A DNA stretch of 64,000 nt from Bacillus sp. RO3. Lineage in GTDB: Bacteria > Bacillota > Bacilli > Bacillales > Bacillaceae_B. A program made the position numbers and the translations under genes. Shown here one piece after another: positions 29,055-36,960 of the stretch (the stretch's first letter is position 1; the number at the start of each line of letters is the position of its first letter). The DNA is taken from NCBI RefSeq assembly GCF_012911895.1, contig NZ_JAAXCV010000021.1, forward strand, positions 1 through 64,000, given 5' to 3'. The notes under the pieces are model-generated. The model saw only the letters and a list, made by a program, of their open reading frames with translations. It was not told where the DNA came from and ran no database searches.

Positions 29055-30407
29055 ATGAAGGAAACCATTCATATCTATCATACAAACGATCTTCACAGCC
29101 ATTTTGAGCATTGGTCCAGGATCAGGGATTTTTTGAAGAGGAGGAAGCAATGGCATCAGGAGGAAGGCGAGCCTGTTTATCTATTTGATATAGGGGATCA
29201 TATGGACCGTTCCCATCCATTAAGTGAAGCGACTTTAGGAAAAGGAAACACTCATTTCCTGAATGAGGCCGGATTTGACGCTGTGACGATAGGAAACAAC
29301 GAAGGGATTACACTGGACTATGATGATTTAGATCGTCTTTATGACGATGCAGCCTTTCACGTGATTGTAGGGAACCTGCTGGATAAGTCATCAGAGCTTC
29401 CGGATTGGGTAAAGACTCATCATATCTATCGCACCCAAAGTGGAATGAGAATAGGGGTCATTGGGTTGACTGCGTATTTCAAACCGTTCTATGAAGCCCT
29501 CGGATGGAACATTACATCACCGATGGATGAGCTTACGAAATTGGTGCAAGAGATTGATCCCCAGGTGGATATGATCATCCTCCTTTCCCACCTGGGTATA
29601 AGAGACGACGAGTTGATCGCCGAACAATTTCCCGAAATTGACGTCATCCTTGGCGCCCATACCCATCATATTTTGCATCAGGGGAAGGATATAAAAGGGA
29701 CAATGCTTGGTGCTGCAGGTAAATACGGTCATTACGTTGGCCACATGATGATTGAAGTTGATACGGTCACGAAGCAAATTACCGGGAAGAAGGCTCAGCT
29801 CTATGAGCATAATGAGCTCCCTCCTGTTAAGAATGAAGAGCTGGAGAGACTCAAGTGGTATCAGGAGGGAGAGGATTTATTAAGGAAAGAAGTCACATAC
29901 CTTAAGGAATCATTACCTGTTGACTGGTTTAACCCGTCTCCGCTCCCCATTCTGTTGAGTGATGCCCTTCTTGAATGGTGCGGGGCTGATTGTGCCTTTC
30001 TGAATTCCGGTTTACTCATCGACGGGCTCAACCGAGGACCTGTGACCAAACAGGATCTGCACAGGATTCTCCCTCATCCAATCAACCCTTGCCTCATCAG
30101 GATGAAAGGGGCAGAATTAAAGGAAATCATCAGACAGACATTTAATGACGAATGGCCTCATCTTCAGGTGAAAGGCTTGGGATTCAGGGGCAAAGTAATG
30201 GGAAGGTTTGTCTATACGAATATTCAACTAGTCGATCATGAAATCCTTATCGGTCACAAACCGATTGATGCACAGAAAATATATAGGCTTGCCTTGCCTG
30301 ACATGTTCACGTTTGGACATTTCTTTCCTGATCTTCAAAGACTCGAAAAAAAATATTATATGCCTGAGTTTTTAAGAGATGTCCTTGAGTGGAAATTAAA
30401 GCGGTAA
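29055..30407 (+). CDS. yunD: Metallophosphoesterase / 5'-nucleotidase-like protein
   Basis: A 450-residue cytosolic protein with metallophosphoesterase motifs (HTNDLHSHF at about 6-14, DIGDHMDRSHP, GNNEG, LLSHLG, GAHTHH) and a C-terminal 5'-nucleotidase-like domain. The usual GNHE motif reads GNNEG, so the catalytic His is replaced by Asn. Activity may therefore differ from true nucleotidases. No signal peptide. Confidence 0.85.
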   Translation: MKETIHIYHTNDLHSHFEHWSRIRDFLKRRKQWHQEEGEPVYLFDIGDHMDRSHPLSEATLGKGNTHFLNEAGFDAVTIGNNEGITLDYDDLDRLYDDAAFHVIVGNLLDKSSELPDWVKTHHIYRTQSGMRIGVIGLTAYFKPFYEALGWNITSPMDELTKLVQEIDPQVDMIILLSHLGIRDDELIAEQFPEIDVILGAHTHHILHQGKDIKGTMLGAAGKYGHYVGHMMIEVDTVTKQITGKKAQLYEHNELPPVKNEELERLKWYQEGEDLLRKEVTYLKESLPVDWFNPSPLPILLSDALLEWCGADCAFLNSGLLIDGLNRGPVTKQDLHRILPHPINPCLIRMKGAELKEIIRQTFNDEWPHLQVKGLGFRGKVMGRFVYTNIQLVDHEILIGHKPIDAQKIYRLALPDMFTFGHFFPDLQRLEKKYYMPEFLRDVLEWKLKR

Positions 30408-30463
30408 ATGTTTCACCGTTTCCTTCCTTCCGTCATACATATGAGGGAAAGGAGCGATGAAAC

Positions 30464-30766
30464 ATGATGAATGTATCTCCGATTACCATTCAGGGACATA
30501 CCTTTACAGCGATTTCTGTTGAACTTCCCAAAACCAATCTTCTCGTCGTGACGAGTGAACTAGGATATATAATGTGTGGAGCACTTGACGTAGCGTTGCT
30601 TAATGAGAAGTTGAAAGACAGAGGGATTATTGCAGGAAGAGCGGTCGGCGTGAAAACCATCGAACAGCTTCTCGATGCTCCGCTTGAGTCCATCACGCAT
30701 GAAGCGGAAAATCGGGGCATCACGCCTGGAATGATCGGACGGGATGCGTTGCTGAAGATGATATAA
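30464..30766 (+). CDS. yunC: DUF1805 family protein
   Basis: A 100-residue protein with the DUF1805 pattern (GYIMCGALDVALLNEKL, GRAVGVKTIEQLLDAP). Function unknown. AAAGGAG precedes the ATG pair at 30464. Downstream of yunD in the same orientation as in B. subtilis. Followed by a terminator. Confidence 0.85.
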   Translation: MMNVSPITIQGHTFTAISVELPKTNLLVVTSELGYIMCGALDVALLNEKLKDRGIIAGRAVGVKTIEQLLDAPLESITHEAENRGITPGMIGRDALLKMI

Positions 30767-30770
30767 GCAT

Positions 30771-30806
30771 GGAACCAGTTGCTTTAATGGCGGCTGGTTT
30801 TTTGTT
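30771..30806 (+). terminator. yunC terminator
   Basis: AACCAGTTGC pairs with GCGGCTGGTT, with six T following. Confidence 0.7.
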
Positions 30807-30971
30807 GTATATGGACCAATTCCCATGCCATGTACCACACCAGTCAAATGCTGAATTGATCCTATAGAATAAAGCGCACATAGCAAATGGAAATTTAGTC
30901 CATCTCTCCTTAAGGGAGCATTTTACTGTATTATTCCAATATTCTTTCATGAATATTTAACAAAATACACC

Positions 30972-30999
30972 TTGCATGTACATTTATATCCTTTATAAT
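30972..30999 (+). promoter_or_regulatory. Promoter of the HD-GYP gene
   Basis: TTGCAT (30972-30977), 16-bp spacer, TATAAT (30994-30999); sigma-A type. Confidence 0.65.
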
Positions 31000-31052
31000 G
31001 GAGATACTAGGAAATTTTGTCGAAAAATGAAAGAATTACATAGGAGAATTCT

Positions 31053-32162
31053 ATGAGGCTTATATCCACTAGGGCTTTGAAACCGGGCATGGTTCTAGCT
31101 ACAACCGTATATAATTTGAGAGGTCAAGCTTTAATACATGATAATGTTCCCATAACAGAACGCATGATTTTCAGATTGCAGGAGCTTAGCATCCAATATG
31201 TATATATTGAAGACTCACTCTCGAAGGGAATCCAAGTCAAAGGTACCGTTTCGAGTAAAGTGAGACAGCAGGCTGTGAACAATATAGAGACGGCCTTTAA
31301 GCAGTTAAGCTCATCTAAAGCCACTCCAAGTGTCCTCATGATTGAAAATAGTGCCAAGCAATTGAAGCAGGTGATTGATGTAGTCCTGTCCGAAGTAAAG
31401 GGAAACCATGATCTCCTCACCATTTTGACAGATGTTTTCACATACGACTCCTATATCTTTCATCATTCATTTAACGTAACTTTATACACGCTTTCCATCG
31501 GTCTTGAGCTTAAGCTTTCCACTAAACAGCTCGAGCAGTTGGGAGTAGGAGCCATATTGCATGATATCGGAAAGATGCTCGTTCCTGAAGAAATCCTCCT
31601 GAAGCCGGGCAAGCTTACAGAAGATGAGTTTTATGAGATCAAGAAGCATTCTGAACATGGTTTTGAGATTCTGAGGCAGCTTCATTCTGTGTCTTTGATC
31701 ATTGCACACTGCGCCTACCAGCATCATGAGAGGCTTGATGGCTCAGGTTATCCAAGGGGACTCAAGGGAGAAGATATCCACCCCTTTGCAAAAATCATCG
31801 CCGTCGCCGATGTATTTGACGCTATGACGTCTAATCGTGTGTATCGGAAAGCCATGCTCCCCCATCAAGCACTTGAAGTGTTATATGCAGGCAGCGGCAC
31901 GCTTTTCGACCCAGCCGTGATTGAAGCTTTCAGGTCTTCGGTTGCCATTTATCCAAACGGGATGGTGATCGAGCTGAATGACGGCCGTATAGGAATTGTG
32001 ACGCATCAAAATAAAGGAGTGACCGATCGGCCGGTGATACGGATCATCGAAGAAGGTGGAGACGAAGTAGCTCCTTATTCACTCGATTTAAGCAAGGAAC
32101 TGGACAAGGTCATCATCGGATTTGATCCGGATTATGAACCGCAATCTCTTAAAATTAAATAA
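31053..32162 (+). CDS. HD-GYP domain phosphodiesterase
   Basis: A 369-residue cytosolic protein. Residues 1-90 form an N-terminal domain of the DUF3391-like kind; the HD-GYP domain spans about 115-310 with HD at 170-171, HHERLDGSGYPRG (GYP at 232-234) and the DVFDAMTSNRVYR segment. HD-GYP enzymes usually degrade cyclic-di-GMP. No receiver or sensor domain is attached. It sits between yunC and yunB, which are adjacent in B. subtilis, so it looks like an insertion relative to that order. Confidence 0.88.
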   Translation: MRLISTRALKPGMVLATTVYNLRGQALIHDNVPITERMIFRLQELSIQYVYIEDSLSKGIQVKGTVSSKVRQQAVNNIETAFKQLSSSKATPSVLMIENSAKQLKQVIDVVLSEVKGNHDLLTILTDVFTYDSYIFHHSFNVTLYTLSIGLELKLSTKQLEQLGVGAILHDIGKMLVPEEILLKPGKLTEDEFYEIKKHSEHGFEILRQLHSVSLIIAHCAYQHHERLDGSGYPRGLKGEDIHPFAKIIAVADVFDAMTSNRVYRKAMLPHQALEVLYAGSGTLFDPAVIEAFRSSVAIYPNGMVIELNDGRIGIVTHQNKGVTDRPVIRIIEEGGDEVAPYSLDLSKELDKVIIGFDPDYEPQSLKIK

Positions 32163-32178
32163 ATTTTTTTGCGTTAAA

Positions 32179-32222
32179 CCCCTCTTACCGAGCATACAAA
32201 TAGCTTGTAAGGGGGGATTTTT
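32179..32222 (+). terminator. Terminator-like hairpin covering the yunB ribosome site
   Basis: CCCCTCTTAC (32179-32188) pairs with GTAAGGGGGG (32207-32216; one G-U), followed by ATTTTT. The 3' arm is also the Shine-Dalgarno sequence of yunB, whose GTG begins at 32223. The hairpin can end the HD-GYP transcript and hide the yunB ribosome site in read-through RNA. Confidence 0.7.
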
Positions 32223-32987
32223 GTGTCAAAGTTTAAAACATACAAACCCCGAAGAGGAGGGCCGCTGCCTTTTCGATATGTGATGATCATTACGATTCTT
32301 TTCTTTATGATTTCTACCGGGTTCGGATTGTGGATCATCAATAAAGGTCTGAAACCGACACTGCTTGCTTACGCTGAAACCCAGACGAGCAGGATCGGCA
32401 CACTGGTGATCAATAAAGCGATTAACAAAAAAATTGCCGACGTTCTTGATATTTCGGATATCGCCGAAGAAGTGAAGAACACGGAAGGCGATATTGTTTC
32501 ATTTAAATACAATACGCAGACCATCAACCGGGTCCAGGCAGAAATCACAAACTTAGTACAGCAGAACCTTCAAGAAGCGGAGGAAGGGAATTTAGAGAAC
32601 TTGGAATTCATCACTGAAGTAGAGATTGATGAGGGGGAATCCAAGCAAACGAAAGGGATCACTTATTCGGTGCCTCTAGGTCAGGCGACGAACAACGTGT
32701 TACTCGGTAACCTGGGACCAAAAGTGCCCATCCGCTTTCATTCGATCGGGGATGTACGCTCTGATATTAAAACGACCGTAGAACAGTTCGGAATTAACAA
32801 TGCCGTCGTAAAGGTTTTTGTAGAGCTTGAAGTCAATGTTCAAATCATTATCCCGTTTGCCACGAAAACGGAAACTATAAAACAGGATATCCTGGTTGCC
32901 ATGGGTACCGTTCACCTGGATGTACCACAGTTTTATAACAATGGAGGAGGGGAATCCAGCCCGTCCATTGAAATTCCCACAAATTAG
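32223..32987 (+). CDS. yunB: Sporulation protein YunB
   Basis: A 254-residue protein with an N-terminal membrane anchor (about residues 18-42) and an extracytoplasmic domain. It matches YunB of B. subtilis by position and sequence type (TSRIGTLVINKAINKKIADV, LGNLGPKVPIRFHSIGDV). YunB is a sigma-E-controlled sporulation protein needed for normal spores; molecular role unknown. The start is GTG behind AAGGGGGGA. Confidence 0.9.
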   Translation: MSKFKTYKPRRGGPLPFRYVMIITILFFMISTGFGLWIINKGLKPTLLAYAETQTSRIGTLVINKAINKKIADVLDISDIAEEVKNTEGDIVSFKYNTQTINRVQAEITNLVQQNLQEAEEGNLENLEFITEVEIDEGESKQTKGITYSVPLGQATNNVLLGNLGPKVPIRFHSIGDVRSDIKTTVEQFGINNAVVKVFVELEVNVQIIIPFATKTETIKQDILVAMGTVHLDVPQFYNNGGGESSPSIEIPTN

Positions 32988-33001
32988 TTATGAATAAAAA
33001 G

Positions 33002-33030
33002 TTGTCAAAAGAATGATAGTTTGTTATATT
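33002..33030 (+). promoter_or_regulatory. Promoter of the L-box leader
   Basis: TTGTCA (33002-33007), 17-bp spacer, TATATT (33025-33030). Confidence 0.75.
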
Positions 33031-33054
33031 AATAAAGAAAATTTTATAACACAC

Positions 33055-33310
33055 CACATCATCAGTCCGATGGGGTAGAGGTGCAGGGTTCAAGAGTAAG
33101 CTGTTTGAGGATGACAACGAAGAGAACAGCCGGAAGGGAACTTATGCCGAAGTAAATAAGCAGGTCAATTGTTTATTTGCTGGGGTTATCTTGAAGAAGG
33201 ATAACACTGTCATTATAGGGGTATCTCTATAATGGGGAGCTACAGATCGTGATGGAGCACTTACGTTACTAACAAAGGTAATGATAGTTTCTCTATCGTT
33301 GCCTTTTTTT
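33055..33310 (+). ncRNA. Lysine riboswitch (L-box) with terminator
   Basis: The leader contains the L-box core in order: GTAGAGGTGC, CAAGAGTAAGC, GGAAGGGAAC, GCCGAAG, a TAAATAAGC...GTTTATTTGCTGG stem and the closing GGGGAGCTAC. The aptamer spans roughly 33068-33247. A terminator stem AAAGGTAATGATAG/CTATCGTTGCCTTT with seven T (33275-33310) follows. Known L-boxes switch off when lysine binds, so the downstream transporter should be made under lysine shortage. Confidence 0.93.
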
Positions 33311-33364
33311 ATTATCCTCTGTCATGCTACATGGTTCCCCCCTATCAATTAGGAGGAGGACATT

Positions 33365-34927
33365 ATGGAAAACACGATTTACTCACTTTTACCACCCCTT
33401 TTAGCCATTCTTATGGTTATTCTCACAAGACGGGTTCTACTTTCACTTGGAGTAGGAATCGTTGCATCTGCCTTACTGTTAGCAGATTTCTCAATGACCA
33501 AAACATTCAGCTTTATGTGGGACGCCTTCAAAGGCATCTTTGTCTCAGATGGAGCGCTTAACACCTGGAATGTCTATATCATTTTCTTCTTACTCATTCT
33601 GGGTATCATCACAGCATTTGTTAATATTTCAGGCGGTAGCCGCGCCTTCGGTGAATGGGCGATGAAACGTGTGAAAACACGTAAAGGTGCACAGCTCCTT
33701 GCTGCAGTCTTAGGTATCATAATTTTTATTGATGATTATTTCAATGCCCTTGCTGTAGGACAGGTATCAAGACCCATTACGGATCGTCATAAGATTTCAC
33801 GTGCAAAGCTTGCTTACATCATTGACTCGACATCTGCACCGATCTGTGTCGTTTCGCCGATCTCAAGTTGGGGAGCGTACATTATCGGGATCATCGGTTC
33901 GATTCTTGCTGCGCACAGTATTACAGAATACACAGCATTTTCAGCATTCCTTCAAATGATTCCAATGAACCTTTATGTCTGGGCTGCCATTCTGCTTGTG
34001 ATCATGGTCGCTGCTAAAGGCTTGGATTTTGGGAAAATGAAAGAACATGAAATAAGAGCCCTTCAAACAGGTGCCCTTTACGACCCTGAAAAAGAAATAC
34101 CTGGTGAATTGAAAAATGATTTGCCTGTCAGTTCAAAAGGAACGGTTGGAGATCTTGTCTGGCCAATCGCAGCCCTTGTAATCGGTACGATCGGAATGAT
34201 GCTCTGGACAGGGTATCAAGCGGTAGGTTCGTTCGATATTCTTCCGGTCTTTGAGAATACAGATGTAACGAAATCATTGTTATACGGCGGTTTATTCGGC
34301 CTTGTGGTTGCCCTCATTTTCTTCATTCGTCAAGTAAGTTTGAAAGGGATTGAAAGCAGTGCAGTTGGTGTAGCAGTAGTGGAGGGAATCAAATCCATGC
34401 TTCCTGCGGTTTACATCCTTATATTTGCTTGGACGATCGTCACATTGATCGATCAATTGCAAACAGGTACGTATCTGGCTGGCCTTGTGGAGAAATCGAA
34501 CTTACCTATGGGAGCACTTCCCGTCATCTTATTCCTGGTAGCCGGCATCATGGCCTTCTCTACAGGAACTTCATGGGGATCATTTGGTATTTTACTGCCC
34601 ATCGCAGGGGAAATCGCTGCAGCAACAGATGTAACGATACTACTGCCTGCCATGGCAGCCGTATTAGCCGGATCTGTATTAGGGGATCATTGTTCACCGA
34701 TCTCAGATACAACGATCCTTTCCTCTACAGGAGCAGGAAGCAACCATATCGATCACGTTCTCACACAGCTTCCATATGCACTGATCGGTGCTGCAGCCGC
34801 GTCGATTGGATACCTTGTATTGGGATTCACCGGAAGCACACTATTTGGATTGGGAGTCGTAATCATTCTCATCGTGGCATTCGGTTTACTGTTTGGTGAA
34901 AAAGCAAAACCTTCTGTAACAGAATAA
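33365..34927 (+). CDS. NhaC-family transporter, probable lysine uptake (LysW type)
   Basis: A 520-residue integral membrane protein with about 11-12 helices and NhaC-family features (FFLLILGIITAFVNISGG, IDDYFNALAVGQVSRPITD, GDHCSPISDTTILSSTG). NhaC proteins are annotated as Na+/H+ antiporters, but those behind lysine riboswitches have been proposed as lysine transporters. The L-box directly upstream and no other gene in the transcript make lysine the likely substrate (inference). Very strong ribosome site TAGGAGGAGGA. Confidence 0.88.
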   Translation: MENTIYSLLPPLLAILMVILTRRVLLSLGVGIVASALLLADFSMTKTFSFMWDAFKGIFVSDGALNTWNVYIIFFLLILGIITAFVNISGGSRAFGEWAMKRVKTRKGAQLLAAVLGIIIFIDDYFNALAVGQVSRPITDRHKISRAKLAYIIDSTSAPICVVSPISSWGAYIIGIIGSILAAHSITEYTAFSAFLQMIPMNLYVWAAILLVIMVAAKGLDFGKMKEHEIRALQTGALYDPEKEIPGELKNDLPVSSKGTVGDLVWPIAALVIGTIGMMLWTGYQAVGSFDILPVFENTDVTKSLLYGGLFGLVVALIFFIRQVSLKGIESSAVGVAVVEGIKSMLPAVYILIFAWTIVTLIDQLQTGTYLAGLVEKSNLPMGALPVILFLVAGIMAFSTGTSWGSFGILLPIAGEIAAATDVTILLPAMAAVLAGSVLGDHCSPISDTTILSSTGAGSNHIDHVLTQLPYALIGAAAASIGYLVLGFTGSTLFGLGVVIILIVAFGLLFGEKAKPSVTE

Positions 34928-34936
34928 AGAAATGAA

Positions 34937-34972
34937 GAAAGAACCAGGGGCTATGAGCTTCTGGTTCTTTTT
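34937..34972 (+). terminator. Terminator of the NhaC gene
   Basis: AAAGAACCAG/CTGGTTCTTT stem with T5. Confidence 0.85.
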
Positions 34973-35164
34973 GACGATGCGGGTATTGCGTTTCATTGAA
35001 GCAGTGGATGAAAAGGCCGGCAGGCTCACCGAAAGGAGAGAGGATCCATGTTACTCCTTTTCAATCTTTTGCATCATTATCCTTCAGATTTCGACAAAAT
35101 CCTATAGTGATATAGTACCTGCTCACCCAAAAAAGAAATCTCCCTGTAAGTTTAAAAAATAGCT
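34973..35164. other. Spacer with a strong but orphan ribosome site
   Basis: AAAGGAGAGAGG precedes ATG 35048, which opens an 18-codon frame ending at TAG about 35105. It may be a leader peptide or noise. No RNA structure recognised. Confidence 0.3.
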
Positions 35165-35222
35165 TTGACAATTGTCCCAGAACTAGCTATACTGACTTTA
35201 GATTATAAATAATCTGAAAATA
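35165..35222 (+). promoter_or_regulatory. Promoter, palindrome and CodY-like box of the SNF transporter
   Basis: TTGACA (35165-35170), 17-bp spacer, TATACT (35188-35193). A perfect 16-bp palindrome AGATTATAAATAATCT starts at 35200, the expected transcription start. Overlapping it, AATAATCTGAAAATA (35208-35222) matches the CodY box AATTTTCWGAAAATT at 12 of 15 positions. Confidence 0.65.
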
Positions 35223-35277
35223 TAAAAATTTCAAATACCTTTATATGGTAGTTGAAAAGAACTAGGGGGGACCAATT

Positions 35278-36804
35278 ATGGAGAATCGTGCCCAGTTTGG
35301 AACACGAGCAGGATTTATTCTGGCTGCTGTCGGGTCAGCAATCGGTTTGGGTAACATTTGGCGTTTTCCGGCAGTAGCATATGAAAATGGTGGAGGAGCC
35401 TTCTTTATTCCTTATTTATTCGCTCTTCTAACAGCAGGTATTCCATTGTTAGTGCTGGAGTTTACATTAGGTCACAAGTACCGTGGATCTGCACCGCTAT
35501 CTTATTTCCGACTTAACAGGAAATCTGAGTGGCTTGGCTGGTGGCAGGTATTGATAGCATTCGTCATCTCCACTTATTATGCCGTCATTATCGCGTGGGC
35601 CATGTCCTACAGTGTGTTTTCTTTCAATTTAGGTTGGGGGAAGGATACAGAGTCCTTCTTATTCAACGATTATTTAAAGCTTACTGTTGATCCCGGTCAA
35701 ACAGGAAGCATCGTTCCAGGAGTATTCATTCCTCTTGTGTTGGTATGGTTAATCACTTTAGGGATCCTTTTCAAAGGTGTTAAAAAAGGTATTGAAGTAG
35801 CGAATAAGATCTTTATTCCGGCACTCGTTATTTTATTCTTAATTATTGTTGTTCGCGCTTTAACTTTACCAGGTGCATTTGATGGTTTAGACGCTTTCTT
35901 CAAACCGGATTTCAGCAAAATAGCTGACCCTGGTGTTTGGGTAGCGGCTTATGGACAGATTTTCTTCAGTTTATCCATCGCGTTTGCGATTATGATTACG
36001 TATTCAAGTTACCTTCCGAAGAAATCGGATATAACAAACAATGCGTTCATCACAGGTTTCAGTAACTCTGGGTTTGAATTACTGGCAGGAATCGGAGTAT
36101 TTGCTGCTTTAGGTTTCATGGCTCAATCTCAGGGTGTAGGAGTACAGGAAGTAGTAAGCGGTGGAGTGGGGCTCGCGTTTGTGGTATTCCCGCAAATCAT
36201 TAATGAATTCCCTGCCCTTAACGGATTATTCGGATTCTTGTTCTTCGCTTCCCTTGTGCTGGCTGGATTATCATCACTCATCTCGATTACAGAGACGTAT
36301 GTAGCAGGGGTTTCTGAGAAGTTCGGAATTTCCCGTACGAAAGCGGTTCTATTCGGTGGAGGACTTTCTGCCATCATCTCCATCTTGTTCGCTACACAAG
36401 GCGGGTTACTATTCCTTGACGTAGCAGATTACTTTATCAACCAGTTCGGTATTGCATTCGTTGGATTGATTGAAGTTGTAGCGATTGCCTGGTTCCTGCG
36501 CAAGTTAGGCACTTTCCAATCTCACGCTAATGGAATGTCGGATATTCAGCTTGGTTCGTGGTGGAAAATATGCTTGGGTGTCATCACGCCAATCGTTCTT
36601 GGCTGGATGATGTTCGGTTTATTCAAAATGAATCTTCTTAAAGAATTTGAAACGGAAACTGGGAACTACGGCGGTTACTCAGATGCCTTCATTCTTTACA
36701 GTGGTTGGTTCGTAGCCGGATTCGCAATCCTTGCGGGAGTTGCCTTCTCATTTAAACGTTGGCACGCGAAAACGGAAGCTGAGAGCTATAAGGAGGTAAG
36801 CTAA
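35278..36804 (+). CDS. SNF-family Na+-dependent amino acid transporter
   Basis: A 508-residue neurotransmitter:sodium-symporter-family protein with about 12 helices. The TM1 sodium/substrate motif AAVGSAIGLGNIWRFPAVAY is at the N-terminus, and TM6-8 features follow (FSLSIAFAIMITYSSYL, SSLISITETYVAGV). These carriers import amino acids with Na+. A tiny membrane protein of the MetS type follows one base after the stop, as in the methionine/alanine importers. Ribosome site TAGGGGGGA. Confidence 0.92.
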   Translation: MENRAQFGTRAGFILAAVGSAIGLGNIWRFPAVAYENGGGAFFIPYLFALLTAGIPLLVLEFTLGHKYRGSAPLSYFRLNRKSEWLGWWQVLIAFVISTYYAVIIAWAMSYSVFSFNLGWGKDTESFLFNDYLKLTVDPGQTGSIVPGVFIPLVLVWLITLGILFKGVKKGIEVANKIFIPALVILFLIIVVRALTLPGAFDGLDAFFKPDFSKIADPGVWVAAYGQIFFSLSIAFAIMITYSSYLPKKSDITNNAFITGFSNSGFELLAGIGVFAALGFMAQSQGVGVQEVVSGGVGLAFVVFPQIINEFPALNGLFGFLFFASLVLAGLSSLISITETYVAGVSEKFGISRTKAVLFGGGLSAIISILFATQGGLLFLDVADYFINQFGIAFVGLIEVVAIAWFLRKLGTFQSHANGMSDIQLGSWWKICLGVITPIVLGWMMFGLFKMNLLKEFETETGNYGGYSDAFILYSGWFVAGFAILAGVAFSFKRWHAKTEAESYKEVS

Positions 36805-36805
36805 C

Positions 36806-36913
36806 ATGACGGGTAGTGCGATTGTAATGATGGTTGTTGGAATGGTCATTATCTGGGGAGGATTGGCAGCTAGTATCATGAATGCTGTTTCCAAATCCAA
36901 AAATCAAGGGTAA
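36806..36913 (+). CDS. MetS-like small subunit of the NSS transporter
   Basis: A 35-residue protein with one hydrophobic helix (VMMVVGMVIIWGGLAASIM) and a short basic tail, matching the methionine/alanine-importer small-subunit family (MetS). AGGAGG lies inside the end of the transporter gene and the ATG follows its stop by one base, so the two are coupled. In Corynebacterium the small subunit is needed for transport. Confidence 0.85.
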   Translation: MTGSAIVMMVVGMVIIWGGLAASIMNAVSKSKNQG

Positions 36914-36926
36914 AAGATAAAGGTGA

Positions 36927-36960
36927 AGCAGACGATGGGTACCCCATTGTCTGCTTTTTT
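36927..36960. terminator. Shared terminator
   Basis: AGCAGACGATGGG pairs with CCCATTGTCTGCT (one G-T), then six T; lies between the transporter operon and convergent lytH. Confidence 0.85.

Noticed and set aside
35048-35104. 18-codon leader-like frame before the SNF transporter
   Set aside because: Strong ribosome site but no attenuator structure or codon bias that would indicate a regulatory leader peptide; the transporter promoter lies downstream of it.
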